Assembly: GCF_003362805.1 (NCBI RefSeq)
Contig: NZ_QNQT01000003.1
Coordinates: forward strand, 248,001 to 312,000
Length of the DNA: 64,000 nucleotides
Origin: Neobacillus piezotolerans
GTDB lineage: Bacteria; Bacillota; Bacilli; Bacillales; Cytobacillaceae
Direction: 5' to 3'
This document shows positions 18,159-27,612 of this stretch, piece after piece (the stretch's first letter is position 1; each line of letters opens with the position of its first letter). The notes under the pieces were generated by a model. The model did no database searches, had not been told where the DNA came from, and was given only the letters and a program-made list of their open reading frames with translations. A program made the translations under genes and the position numbers.

Positions 18159-19610
18159 TTACGCTTTAATATAAACGGTCTTATATTCTGTCCAAAATTC
18201 GAGGGCTGTCGAGCCTTGTTCTCTTGGACCGAGGCTCGATGCTTTTTTGCCGCCGAACGGGTATTGGTTTTCAAAATAATTCGATGGGATATTCACGTGT
18301 GTGACGCCTGTTTGAATGTGCTTCACAAAATGCATCGCCTTCTCCAGGTCTTTTGTATAAATGGTAGACGACAGGCCAAATTCGCTGTCATTTGCTACTT
18401 CCAAAGCTTCCTCATAGGAATCGACTTCAATAACCGCGATGACGGGCGCGAAGATTTCCTCTTTGAAAATTGTCATCTCAGTCGTGACGCCGCTGAAGAC
18501 AGTCGGAGCGACAAAATAGCCTTTGTCCCTGCCTTTATCGGTCAGCCGCTTTCCGCCGCATTCAAGGACGGCTCCCTCTTCCACCGCGAGATCGATATGT
18601 TTTAAATAAAGGTTCATTTGGCTTTCATCAATAACCGGGCCGTTGTCCGCCTTTTGATCAAAGCCGTCGGCAATATGTAAAGCATTCGCAGCGTCAACCA
18701 ATCTACTAATAACCTCTTTTGAAATGCTTTTTGGCACAATCAACCGGCTCGTTCCGGTACAGCGCTGCCCATTATCAAAAAATCCACTGATGACAACATT
18801 CCGGATTGTTTCATCGAGATTCGCATCCTCAAGGATGATCGAGGCGTTCTTTCCGCCCATTTCAGCCTGCATTTTTCCGCCGCGGACTGTTACCGCTCTT
18901 CCTAGCGCAAGGCCGACTTCTGTTGAACCAGTAAACGAAACGGCTTTTATTTTCGGATGATCGCCGATCGCACCGCCAATCACGCCGCCAGGGCCCGTCA
19001 CCATATTCACAATCCCCTTTGGAACACCCGCTTTTTCAAAAAGCTCGATGATTTTCACACTAATCAACGATGTGTTGCTCGCGGGCTTAAAAATCACCGT
19101 ATTCCCGGCAACGATGGCAGGGGCTATCTTCCATATTCCAATACCAAGCGGAAAGTTATAAGGAGCAATGACCCCAACGACGCCTAGTGGTTCCCTGACA
19201 GTGTATCCAAAAATGTCAGCATTCTTGGAGGGGACGGTTTCCCCTTTTAAACGTGTTGCCTCACCACTAAATTGCTTCATCGCATCAATCGTGATGTTTA
19301 CTTCCGCTAAAGAGTTTTTATACGTCTTCCCGACTTCCTTTGTAATAATCGCTGCCAATTCCTCTTTTTGCTCTTCCAGCAAGTAAATCAATGTGAACAA
19401 TACGTCCCCCCGCTCCGGGACAGCAACCTGTGACCATGTCTTAAAAGCCTGTTCCGCGACTGTAATCGCGTCCTCTACATCACGTTGATCGGACTTTTGG
19501 AAAATCCCCAGCACTTCTTCCGTATTGGCCGGGTTGACACTCGCATATACCTCTCCGGATTGAGCGGGCACCCATTCGCCATTGATGTAGTTAAAGTACG
19601 TTTGAGCCAT
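18159..19610 (-). CDS. NAD(P)-dependent aldehyde dehydrogenase
   Basis: The 483-residue protein has all class motifs: PYNFPLGIGIWKIAPAIVAG for the cofactor site, EMGGKNAS with the general-base Glu (about residue 250), and NGQRCTGTSR with the nucleophilic Cys (about residue 283). It resembles the YcbD/ketoglutarate-semialdehyde branch more than glyceraldehyde-type enzymes. It is the first gene of the operon running to 14723. A TATTATAAT-like -10 on the minus strand within 19611-19695 could be its promoter. Confidence 0.88.
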   Translation of the reverse strand: MAQTYFNYINGEWVPAQSGEVYASVNPANTEEVLGIFQKSDQRDVEDAITVAEQAFKTWSQVAVPERGDVLFTLIYLLEEQKEELAAIITKEVGKTYKNSLAEVNITIDAMKQFSGEATRLKGETVPSKNADIFGYTVREPLGVVGVIAPYNFPLGIGIWKIAPAIVAGNTVIFKPASNTSLISVKIIELFEKAGVPKGIVNMVTGPGGVIGGAIGDHPKIKAVSFTGSTEVGLALGRAVTVRGGKMQAEMGGKNASIILEDANLDETIRNVVISGFFDNGQRCTGTSRLIVPKSISKEVISRLVDAANALHIADGFDQKADNGPVIDESQMNLYLKHIDLAVEEGAVLECGGKRLTDKGRDKGYFVAPTVFSGVTTEMTIFKEEIFAPVIAVIEVDSYEEALEVANDSEFGLSSTIYTKDLEKAMHFVKHIQTGVTHVNIPSNYFENQYPFGGKKASSLGPREQGSTALEFWTEYKTVYIKA

Positions 19611-19695
19611 TTCTTCCTCACCTCATCTCTTGATTAAAATTTATTATAATATTCTAAATAATAAATAAAAATGTGGCAACCCATAAAGTTTTCAC

Positions 19696-21336
19696 TCAAA
19701 CATTATGGTTTGCCACATATAATTGGGTTGCAATCATGAGATCAACCCATTCTTTTTCATTGTTCAGGCTTAACTGAAGCACGTCTTCAATCTTTTTCAA
19801 CCGGTAATACAACGTGTTTCCATGGATATGCATTTCAGCTGCAGTGGTCTTATGGTTTTTATTGTTTCGGATAAAACATAGCAATGTTTTTAATAAAACC
19901 GGGTCAGACTGCAGCAATTTTCCAATTTTGTCTTGAATGTACATGTTGATGGTTTGCGGTTCAATTTCATGGAAAAGCCGCTCCATGCCTAACTTTGAAT
20001 ATTCGACTACATTTGATGTCTTAGATGTTTTTGCATAGCTGATTGACCGGAGCGCTTCTTGATACGACGTGGCCAATTGCGGGATCGCTGTTTGCCTGCC
20101 AATCCCGATTAAAATGTTCCGCCCGTTTAAGACCCAGTCCACTTCTTTTATAACTTTTTGCAAAATGTCCTCTGTCACGCCGCCGGGAAGCAAAAGGATA
20201 AGCTGGAACGTATGCGTGACCACAAAACTATTTTTACAAATACTATCAAGCATTTTCTCAAGCGAAAGGAAAATCCTTTGCTTTTCCTTCAGTTTATTAT
20301 TTTCCCATAAAGGCTTGTCCGCACCTTCGACAATCACACACTGGATGTCATTCGTCCGTTCCCATTTCAGAAAATGCAGGAGACGATTAACGTCATAATG
20401 CTTCTGCTCATTAATTAATTGGTTAAAAACCTCATTGCGAAAATGCAGCTCCTGTTCGATTAAGGCGCTATCCTTTGTGATTTCAAGCGCCATTGCCAGG
20501 CTTGCATGCTCAATAATCATTTGTTCATTCTCGGGAAATTCAGCAAAATGCTTTTCCAATTCAAGGACACCTAAAATCTCATGACCGCGGACGATTGGAA
20601 AATACCTTTCTCTTTTCTCATAAATAGTTGTTTCGTGATAAACAACCGTAGATAGAATCAAATCCTCCAGTAAAGAAAGAATGGATTCAATTCCATTCCC
20701 TTCGATAATAACCTGGTAGAATTTTTTATGGATTGAGATAGAATCCATAAGCAGTTTATGTTGCATTAGCAAATCGTTATAAACCCTTGAATGTTCAATC
20801 GCAATCGCACTTTGATCCGCGATAATTTTAATCACTTCCATATCCTCCATGGAAAAAAGCCCATCATGATTAAAATTATCAACGACCAGCACCCCAAAAC
20901 AGCAATCCTTGTAAATGATCGGGACACAGAAAGCACTTTTGACTTTCCTGCCATATACCCCTTTCAAGTAAGCATGATAGTTATCAGATGACATGGTACT
21001 CATCGAATCATCGATTTCCAGCTCTGATTTAAAAAGAATCGCCTGCTTTTCTGTAAATACACGCCCCGAAATCGATTCACCCGGGGAAAAAGCAATATCC
21101 CGCAATGCTTCTGCATCGACTCCTTTTCCTTCCACAAACTTAAGCTTCCGGGTCGACTCATCAAACAAATAAATAATAAAAGTGTCGGTAGTGCTCACCA
21201 ATTCACTAGCCGCTGTAATTAAATTCTGAAGCACTTCCTTTAAATCCAACGATTGCGTGAGCAACTTGTTTATTTCCAATAGCTTCATTGCCTTATGTAA
21301 ATCGAGAGAAAAGGCTTCGGTTTGCTGGAAGGTCAT
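19696..21336 (-). CDS. GAF-domain PucR/CdaR-type transcriptional regulator
   Basis: The 546-residue protein has a GAF sensor domain at about residues 25-165 (ending in FSMEDMEVIKIIADQSAIAI), a middle linker region, and a C-terminal PucR-type helix-turn-helix at about residues 490-535 (NNKNHKTTAAEMHIHGNTLYYRLKK begins the motif). Regulators of this class usually activate an adjacent catabolic operon when a metabolite is present, and the operon at 14.7-19.6 kb lies immediately downstream on the same strand. The start at 21336 follows GGAGGC; the frame is open upstream to 21432 without a better site. Confidence 0.85.
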   Translation of the reverse strand: MTFQQTEAFSLDLHKAMKLLEINKLLTQSLDLKEVLQNLITAASELVSTTDTFIIYLFDESTRKLKFVEGKGVDAEALRDIAFSPGESISGRVFTEKQAILFKSELEIDDSMSTMSSDNYHAYLKGVYGRKVKSAFCVPIIYKDCCFGVLVVDNFNHDGLFSMEDMEVIKIIADQSAIAIEHSRVYNDLLMQHKLLMDSISIHKKFYQVIIEGNGIESILSLLEDLILSTVVYHETTIYEKRERYFPIVRGHEILGVLELEKHFAEFPENEQMIIEHASLAMALEITKDSALIEQELHFRNEVFNQLINEQKHYDVNRLLHFLKWERTNDIQCVIVEGADKPLWENNKLKEKQRIFLSLEKMLDSICKNSFVVTHTFQLILLLPGGVTEDILQKVIKEVDWVLNGRNILIGIGRQTAIPQLATSYQEALRSISYAKTSKTSNVVEYSKLGMERLFHEIEPQTINMYIQDKIGKLLQSDPVLLKTLLCFIRNNKNHKTTAAEMHIHGNTLYYRLKKIEDVLQLSLNNEKEWVDLMIATQLYVANHNV

Positions 21337-21515
21337 GGGGAAGCCTCCTTTCTTATATGAGGATACTGCGCACTTTGAAACAATCAGCGCGAATTGTCTT
21401 TGATGGGTACACTTTAGTAACAGGTTCAACAAGAAGCGTGAGAATCCTTCCTGAATTCATGAACTCTTTCCAACCCAAGGCACCATTTTTGAAATTTCAC
21501 CTTAATTTTTTTGTT

Positions 21516-21655
21516 AAAATTGGCCCATACCACAAAGAGCCCTTGCAGCAGGCAGACATCAAATACACCCTATTCGCCGTTCCCCCGGACAAAAGCAAGC
21601 CAATAAGAAAACGCCCAGTTACAACAGGATTTTTGCGACACCTGCTGGGCTTTGG
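21516..21655 (+). repeat. Composite intergenic repeat, copy A
   Basis: It starts AAAATTGGCCCATAC and ends, 90-130 bases later, in a hairpin region flanked by GCCCAG/CTGGGC, with AATACACCCTATTCGCCG between. It lies in the 480-base gap between the divergent genes starting at 21336 (-) and 21817 (+). The rest of that gap shows nothing else clear. Confidence 0.65.
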
Positions 21656-21816
21656 GGCAAATCTTTGTCGCTCAACGGTCTAACGGAATCGCCGCCATTC
21701 CCCGGACTCCCCAAAAACCTGCACCCATCTATTTTGCCAGCAAGCCCGCCTCACCGTTTTTCCCGGTAGGAATACATTAAAAAAAGGAGTCAGTAAAAGA
21801 ACAAGAGGCGAAGCGT

Positions 21817-22677
21817 GTGAAACTTAAGGAACTTGCGGTTTTGTTTGCACTGGCGGCTTTGTTTGGGTCATCCTTCTTATTCGTGCGGATTGCCTCCCCG
21901 GTGATTGGGCCATTCCTTACCTCGCAGGGGCGGGTCACCTTTGCGGCTCTGGCTTTATTGGCGATCGCTCTTTTTTTCAAAAAACCAGTCCATCTCAGGA
22001 AGCGATGGAAACAGTATTTCATCATCGGGGCATTGAATTCCGCAATCCCTTTTACGCTCGTTTCCCTGGCGGCTCTTCATTTGAATGCGTCTATATTAGC
22101 AATCATCAATGCCATGACTCCCTTTTTCACAGCAATCGCAGTCTGGGTCTGGATGAAGGAAAGACTTATTTTTTCTAAAGGCCTGGGGATTATACTTGGG
22201 TTAATTGGTGTTGTCATTACCGTGGGCTGGAGTCCAGTGGAGCCGAGCTTGGAGGTTCTTCTGGCGAGTTTGTGTTCACTTCTCTCGACTGTTTCCTATG
22301 CGTTCGGTGGTGTTTTTGCGAAAAAAACCTTTAATAACTGCTCTCCATTGTCGGTTGCCTTTGGCCAGCTGATGGGCGCCACACTGCTATTGATTCCGAT
22401 AACCTTGGCCGGTTCCCAAGGGCAAACGATTAACATGACACCTGTCGTCTTATACTCTGTTCTTGGTGTCGCTGTTTTCTCAACAGCCTTTGGGTATCTC
22501 CTTTATTACTTTTTGATTGAGCATGTCGGCCCAACGAAAACTGTAACAGTGACATTTTTAATCCCGCCATTTGGCATGGTATGGGGAGCCATTGTCCTGC
22601 ATGAACAGATTACCGACGGAATGATCGCCGGCCTGTTCATTATATTGGGAAGCCTCGCCCTCATAACACGGAAATAA
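21817..22677 (+). CDS. DMT-superfamily (EamA) transporter
   Basis: The 286-residue protein has ten predicted helices in two EamA halves (residues about 5-135 and 148-284). The first contains SSFLFVRIASPVIGPF and the second the FLIPPFGMVWGAIVLHEQIT segment. This superfamily exports amino acids, drugs or metabolites; the substrate is unknown. The start is GTG at 21817 after AGAGGCG. It appears monocistronic. Confidence 0.85.
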   Translation: MKLKELAVLFALAALFGSSFLFVRIASPVIGPFLTSQGRVTFAALALLAIALFFKKPVHLRKRWKQYFIIGALNSAIPFTLVSLAALHLNASILAIINAMTPFFTAIAVWVWMKERLIFSKGLGIILGLIGVVITVGWSPVEPSLEVLLASLCSLLSTVSYAFGGVFAKKTFNNCSPLSVAFGQLMGATLLLIPITLAGSQGQTINMTPVVLYSVLGVAVFSTAFGYLLYYFLIEHVGPTKTVTVTFLIPPFGMVWGAIVLHEQITDGMIAGLFIILGSLALITRK

Positions 22678-22773
22678 CCTTAATTACTTCCCGCAAACAA
22701 CCGACCCAACTAAAAAAAGACAGTCTCCGCACGATTGTAGTAAAGTAGACACTAAGAGAAAGGGGAGGTTTCC

Positions 22774-23169
22774 ATGATAAAAAAATTCACGCTGCAAACG
22801 AATCACCGTGACGAAATGGTTGAGGTAACCGAACTTATTCAGAACTTCGTGTCTGCCCATGGCTTGGAGGAAGGCTCGGTCATCGTCTATTGCCCTCACA
22901 CGACAGCCGGCATAACCATTAATGAAAATGCAGATCCCGACGTAAAGCGCGACATGATCCGCCGCTTTGATGAAGTCTTTCCGTGGCATCATAAAGCAGA
23001 CAGGCATGCGGAAGGAAATACTGCTGCACATATGAAAGCTAGCACGGTAGGGCCCTCCCAGCATGTAATCGTCAATGACGGCCAGTTGTTGCTCGGGACG
23101 TGGCAGGGTATCTATTTCTGCGAATTCGACGGGCCCAGGAACCGCCATTTTTTCGTAAAAATCCTATAA
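22774..23169 (+). CDS. YjbQ/UPF0047 family protein
   Basis: The 131-residue protein matches the small conserved family annotated as YjbQ or secondary thiamine-phosphate synthase enzyme. The signatures [27 protein letters not shown] and [16 protein letters not shown] are all present, with conserved His residues forming a metal-binding pocket in the trimeric fold. The weak thiamine-phosphate synthase activity of homologues is the only described reaction; its physiological role is open. GGGGAGG precedes the start and a strong hairpin follows. Confidence 0.92.
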   Translation: MIKKFTLQTNHRDEMVEVTELIQNFVSAHGLEEGSVIVYCPHTTAGITINENADPDVKRDMIRRFDEVFPWHHKADRHAEGNTAAHMKASTVGPSQHVIVNDGQLLLGTWQGIYFCEFDGPRNRHFFVKIL

Positions 23170-23254
23170 AGCAGTGAAGTCCGGACCGAGTTGCCGCTTC
23201 AAACTTTCGCCACTGTAACTCGTGAGGTACGTCCCCGCTCCAAAACTCAAAACT

Positions 23255-23284
23255 GCCGTCCGGGCCTTCCCGGGCGGCTTCTAT
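23255..23284 (+). terminator. Intrinsic terminator after YjbQ
   Basis: GCCGTCCGGG pairs with CCCGGGCGGC around a CCTT loop, followed by TTCTATT. Confidence 0.7.
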
Positions 23285-23366
23285 TAAAATCCAGCTCGTT
23301 CATGCAGGCTTAATCCTACAAAACTGGTTTTGACTGGAATACCTCTTGGCCTAATCCGGTTCTTTT

Positions 23367-24605
23367 TCAAGAAGTTTTCATTACCCCTAATGCTTTATGG
23401 CCCCAAAGCACTCTTTCCACAAGCTCTGATTGATTCTTATCGCACTCGATAATCAAAACAACTTCGGTCTGAGTCCTGTTTCTGAACCATTTTCTCCTTA
23501 AAAAGATAAAGGAAAGAACTAAACCAAGAATCGCCCCAAACACAAGCCCGATGAGCGCCCAAATGATCGGTCCCCAACTCCAAATAAACCCGTAAATACT
23601 GCCAAGCAGCATAAAGACGCAGCCCAAAATGAACGCCAATTCATATTTACTTGAGGCTTCGGTATGTGTATTCTTAAGTTCAGGAAAGTCAGGCGAATTT
23701 TCACCCAAAGGTGCAACAAAAATATTTTCCTTTGAAATACCGTTTTGCTCGAGGTCGCTAAGTGCCAGCTCCAAAAAAGCGCTATGCTGAAATGCTGAAA
23801 TAAAATGCATGGAGTTAGTCCCTCTCCTTTTACTCGGCATGATAAATTCCTTTGGCTGGAAGTTCTTCTTTAAATACCTGGATTGTTCACTCTTAAATAA
23901 AGAATTGGTGAATAATATGTCGGTATACGCACTGCTTACAGAGGTTAAAAGGATTGACGGGAAATTTAAAAACCACTGAGGATTAATTGCCTTGCCCGCA
24001 AGCTCCATTTCGCCTTCAAATGTCAAAAGAACAGCAGGCAATACATTTGATTGATAAACAGTCAAAACAAAACATATCGTTACAAAAAATCCTGTCGGAA
24101 GCCTATTCGCGTAAACCGCGCCCAAACCGGGGGTCATAAGGGTCCAAAACACCCCACTCCAAGGTTTTCGATAATCCAGATAATTTACTTCCAATGCCCC
24201 AATTCTAAACGGCATAATCGGAGAATCATAGCGATCGGCCAAGCGCGAGAATTTATTCAAATCGATGGCGGTAACATAACTGTCCCACATCGCAAAAACG
24301 TAAATGCCCATATAAAGGAAAAACCAACGAGTGTCGAGGACCTCCGCCGCCAATTGGAAATTCCCCAACATAGAGTAAAAAATCGCTTCATTAATATGTG
24401 CCTTAACATTTATAAAAAACTCCCAAGCCATTAGGAGTGCCCCGGAAAAATATTTGCATAAAGCCATATGCCCAGCTCCGGGAAACGCAGCCGACCACCA
24501 AATGATCTGTAATGGATTCCGCTCATAAATATAGTTGAAAATGTATGGCGATGTGTGGGCTCTAGGACGACGTATATCATTCGAAAATAGGCTATTCAAC
24601 TCCAC
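23367..24605 (-). CDS. Multi-pass membrane protein of unknown function (412 aa)
   Basis: Hydrophobic segments occur near residues 35-60, 95-115, 145-195 and 320-375; the last pair includes LAFILGCVFMLLGSIYGFIW and WALIGLVFGAILGLVLSFIF. Between them lies a soluble stretch (about 235-315) ending before a short cytoplasmic tail with an ACT-like pattern (EVVLIIECDKNQSELVERVL). An N-terminal motif WWSAAFPGAGHMALCKYFSG hints at the TM2-type or small-export families, but I do not recognise it firmly. The start is GTG at 24605. Confidence 0.65.
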   Translation of the reverse strand: MELNSLFSNDIRRPRAHTSPYIFNYIYERNPLQIIWWSAAFPGAGHMALCKYFSGALLMAWEFFINVKAHINEAIFYSMLGNFQLAAEVLDTRWFFLYMGIYVFAMWDSYVTAIDLNKFSRLADRYDSPIMPFRIGALEVNYLDYRKPWSGVFWTLMTPGLGAVYANRLPTGFFVTICFVLTVYQSNVLPAVLLTFEGEMELAGKAINPQWFLNFPSILLTSVSSAYTDILFTNSLFKSEQSRYLKKNFQPKEFIMPSKRRGTNSMHFISAFQHSAFLELALSDLEQNGISKENIFVAPLGENSPDFPELKNTHTEASSKYELAFILGCVFMLLGSIYGFIWSWGPIIWALIGLVFGAILGLVLSFIFLRRKWFRNRTQTEVVLIIECDKNQSELVERVLWGHKALGVMKTS

Positions 24606-24671
24606 ACCCCATCAGTTATCATCATAACCTTACTATCTCCTATTTCAGTTAAATTATCCCAGCCCCTTTTC

Positions 24672-24820
24672 GGGAAAATTGGCCCATACACACGGCCTCT
24701 CTACCGACATCCGGGCAGCATTTCGGCGTCCACCTGCACGCCTCTACCGGACAAAAAACAAACCAAATTAAAAACGCCCCGGCAAAACCGCAACAGCGGC
24801 AATTTCGTGGGCGTTTGTTT
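24672..24820 (+). repeat. Composite intergenic repeat, copy B
   Basis: It starts GGGAAAATTGGCCCATACA and ends in the stem AAACGCCCC...GGGCGTTT around CCGCAACAGCGG. On the minus strand the stem directly follows the stop of the metallopeptidase gene and probably terminates it. Confidence 0.75.
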
Positions 24821-26026
24821 TTATAAATTATAGTACTTTTTCCAATCCCTCATGAATTGATCCTCACTTACCCCAAAAGTCGATTGCATGGCCGGATTCA
24901 TCTCTTTGGACTTCAATTCCTGCATGAAATTCAAAAGCTTCTGATGGCCATAAGTCTTTTCCACGTAATGGATAAGAGATTCATAGATTCCATAATGTCT
25001 ATGGTTATCGCCTGGAATCAAATCCAACGATCCCACCATAGACGCCCCTTCCTTAAGTGCTTCGCTTATCCTGTATTTAAAATCATTATTAAGTGGCGGC
25101 ATATGTTCTTTTGGAATCTCATATTTTGAGTAATCAATCAGGTCTCGGCTAACATAAGTCGCCATGCCCTCAGATAACCATCGTATCTTTGCACCTGGGC
25201 TGACACTATAGGCCAATCGAATGGATGCATCATCAAAAGCATGTGCCATTTCATGGGCATAAATGACAGGAACTGATTCATCAATTGGCCCATACGAATT
25301 AGGGTAAGCCAAGGAACCGTAAACCATAACCGTTTTGGTCTGGCTTTGGTATTCACCAGCGCCATTTCTAATCATGCTGATTGGCTCATTGTATGCAATA
25401 AATGCCGAGATGTTTGATGTATTGCTGAATCCATAGTAAGAAGCGACATCTTTTAGGAGATCATCCGAAATATCGACGAGGTAAGAGTATCTTGTGTAGG
25501 ATTGTTCTGTGAAATATAACGTGGCATATTTCGTTTTAAATTCATACCACTTCATTTGGCCGCCGCTGTCCGACATATTCTTCGTGTCATAGTCGGTGTA
25601 AACCACTTTTGCATTTTTCATCTCAGTTTTTTTAAGTTCATCCTGAAGCTGTTTGATCAAGTCTTTTTGATTATCTATGGTTGTGCTGGCTTTTTCTAGT
25701 TCTGTTTGTTGGCCATCGATTTGAACTTTTAATGATTTTATCTCTTTGTCCTTTTTGCCAAGCTGCGACTTCTGGCTTGAAACTATTTTGTCTTTTGCAG
25801 AAATGCTTGATTTTAAACCTGCGATTTCTTTATCCTTTGCTTTTACCTTGTCTGACAGGCTCTTCACTTGGCCTGTTAAAGAATGAACCTGTTTGGTCAG
25901 CTGCGCCACCTTTGCCTCCAGCTGCGCCTTGGTCAGTTTCGATGCCCCTAAAACCGGAGTGGAAATCGAAATTACTAGCAAACAAGCTAGGCAGAAAATG
26001 ATTAATTTGCTTTTTTTACTCCCCAT
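24821..26026 (-). CDS. Secreted coiled-coil zinc metallopeptidase-like protein, paralogue 1
   Basis: The start is placed at ATG 26026, giving a basic, hydrophobic signal peptide (KKSKLIIFCLACLLVISIST); a GTG at 26053 is possible. Residues about 30-120 form a long coiled coil (LTKQVHSLTGQVKSLSDKVK and similar). The C-terminal domain carries HEMAHAFDD (zinc ligands and catalytic Glu, near residue 257), with WLSEGMATYVS about 40 residues on supplying a third ligand, as in Peptidase_MA-like gluzincins. It is likely exported and cell-wall associated. A divergent paralogue starts 210 bases away. Confidence 0.8.
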   Translation of the reverse strand: MGSKKSKLIIFCLACLLVISISTPVLGASKLTKAQLEAKVAQLTKQVHSLTGQVKSLSDKVKAKDKEIAGLKSSISAKDKIVSSQKSQLGKKDKEIKSLKVQIDGQQTELEKASTTIDNQKDLIKQLQDELKKTEMKNAKVVYTDYDTKNMSDSGGQMKWYEFKTKYATLYFTEQSYTRYSYLVDISDDLLKDVASYYGFSNTSNISAFIAYNEPISMIRNGAGEYQSQTKTVMVYGSLAYPNSYGPIDESVPVIYAHEMAHAFDDASIRLAYSVSPGAKIRWLSEGMATYVSRDLIDYSKYEIPKEHMPPLNNDFKYRISEALKEGASMVGSLDLIPGDNHRHYGIYESLIHYVEKTYGHQKLLNFMQELKSKEMNPAMQSTFGVSEDQFMRDWKKYYNL

Positions 26027-26100
26027 TATGGCTCTCGTCCCCCTTTTTACCACAATATAACACAGTTGGTATGGAACTAGGAATATAAGGGAGGTAAAAA

Positions 26101-26235
26101 TTGTATAAAAATATCACTTCAATCCTTCCCACTAACACTCTTGGACTGCCCAAAATCCTCTTCCAATATTTTCTAGACCAAATTATCCACTTATGTTATC
26201 TTAATAATCAGAAAAGTAGTGTTAATGGAGGATAA
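26101..26235 (+). CDS. Possible 44-codon leader ORF
   Basis: A TTG at 26101 follows an excellent AAGGGAGGT site. The frame runs to a TAA at 26233-26235 that overlaps the ribosome site of the next gene, whose ATG is at 26237. The peptide (YKNITSILPTNTLGLPKILF and onward) has no family resemblance. It could couple translation of the metallopeptidase paralogue, or be chance in a promoter region. Confidence 0.3.
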   Translation: MYKNITSILPTNTLGLPKILFQYFLDQIIHLCYLNNQKSSVNGG

Positions 26236-26236
26236 T

Positions 26237-27445
26237 ATGAAGCAAAAATACTTAGCCTTAATCTTGATTTTCGTACTGCTCTTTACACTCGCTATGCCTT
26301 TACCAACCAGCATGGCCAAAGGCCCAACAATCGGGGAACTGCAAAAGAAAATAACTGCTTTAACAAAACAGGTAAAAGATTTAACAGGTAAATTAAGCGC
26401 GAAAACAAAAGAAGCGAAGGATGTATCAACCAAACTTGCCACCAAAACAAAAGAAGCAAAGGATTTATCTGCTAAACTTACCGCCAAAACGAAAGAAACA
26501 GAAAAATTGAAAACCGAAAAGTCCAATTTGAGCAAACAATTGAACAATAAAGATGCACTCATTGACAGCAAGGATAGGATTATTGATGAAAAGGAAGCGG
26601 AATTAGAAAAATTAAAAGGGCAACTCGAGGAACAGGAAAAGGCTAACAAACTAAAAACAGCTTCAATCGTTTATACGAACGAAACATTGCAACCCGGTAC
26701 AAATATTAAATGGTACAAATTCAATACAAACCGAACGTCCATTTATATGACGTTGCCGGCTTTCGAACAGTATTCCTATATCCTGGATTCTACTGACCTG
26801 CTGGTTGCCGATATTTCAAAATACTTCAATACTGAAATCAAATCCAAATTTGAAATTTATGTATGGATGGATGAAAATGTTACCGGCACGACTGGGTCAG
26901 AGTATAAAAATATTTCCGATCGAGTACTAATTAGGGGTTCGAAGTTTTTCCCAGTAAATCACTCCAATAAAATCCCGTTCGTAAATTGTCTCGCACATGA
27001 AATTGCCCATGCGGTTCAGGATTTAGGTGTAAGCATAATTGATCGCAATGGAAAGCCTGGGGTGTTTTGGGTAACGGAAGGTACTGGAATGTATATCCAA
27101 GACCACTACATTGACTATACAAAGTATAATTTTCCTGAAGACCACATCATTATTGATACGCCAGATAAAGCTAAATACACGAAATGGATTAATGACCGGT
27201 CGTTTTTGGTTGATAAAGTAGATGTGTCCACTATGTCAAAATTGCCAAAGGACCTAGAACTTCATTCGGATTACAGCATCTATGCCTCGATTATTTATTT
27301 TATTGAGAATCAATATGGCCATGGTAAACTACTCGATTTTATAGAATACCATAAAACACTAACCACTCCAGATTCAGTTTCAAAGGCCTTTGGCGTCACA
27401 GAAGAACAATTAGTTCAAGATTGGAAAAAATACTTTTCTTTATAG
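26237..27445 (+). CDS. Secreted coiled-coil zinc metallopeptidase-like protein, paralogue 2
   Basis: The ATG at 26237 follows GGAGGATA. The 402-residue protein has a signal peptide (residues 1-27), a coiled coil with 14-residue repeats of the form KLxxKTKEAKDxSx (about residues 45-90), and a C-terminal peptidase-like domain. HEIAHAVQD (near residue 254) and WVTEGTGMYIQ supply the zinc and catalytic residues. Both ends match the divergent gene at 24.8-26.0 kb (for example LTKQV at the coiled-coil start and a VxxxFGVxExQxxxDWKKYxxL tail), so the pair arose by duplication and inversion. No substrate is indicated. Confidence 0.8.
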   Translation: MKQKYLALILIFVLLFTLAMPLPTSMAKGPTIGELQKKITALTKQVKDLTGKLSAKTKEAKDVSTKLATKTKEAKDLSAKLTAKTKETEKLKTEKSNLSKQLNNKDALIDSKDRIIDEKEAELEKLKGQLEEQEKANKLKTASIVYTNETLQPGTNIKWYKFNTNRTSIYMTLPAFEQYSYILDSTDLLVADISKYFNTEIKSKFEIYVWMDENVTGTTGSEYKNISDRVLIRGSKFFPVNHSNKIPFVNCLAHEIAHAVQDLGVSIIDRNGKPGVFWVTEGTGMYIQDHYIDYTKYNFPEDHIIIDTPDKAKYTKWINDRSFLVDKVDVSTMSKLPKDLELHSDYSIYASIIYFIENQYGHGKLLDFIEYHKTLTTPDSVSKAFGVTEEQLVQDWKKYFSL

Positions 27446-27470
27446 GCTGGGTTATCCCAGTCTATTTCTC
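27444..27470 (+). terminator. Intrinsic terminator
   Basis: AGGCTGGG pairs with CCCAGTCT around TTAT, followed by a T-rich run. The stem overlaps the stop codon. Confidence 0.7.
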
Positions 27471-27530
27471 TTTGGAGAACTATCAGGATTAGGATTTCGA
27501 AATTAAAATTACGATTGTCATTTTATTGGT

Positions 27531-27612
27531 TTATGATGGTTATTTCAGTGCTTTATGACGGTGATTTGGAGATTATGCCTATGATTTCACCGCTTTATGA
27601 CGGTGATTTCAC
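27531..27612. repeat. Short imperfect tandem repeat entering the 3' end of the LysM/GH18 gene
   Basis: Three units of TTTATGACGGTGATTTCA or close variants (27531, 27552, 27594) are present. On the minus strand the last unit encodes the C-terminal codons and stop of the gene ending at 27587, so the repeat has taken over the end of the reading frame. Confidence 0.6.
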
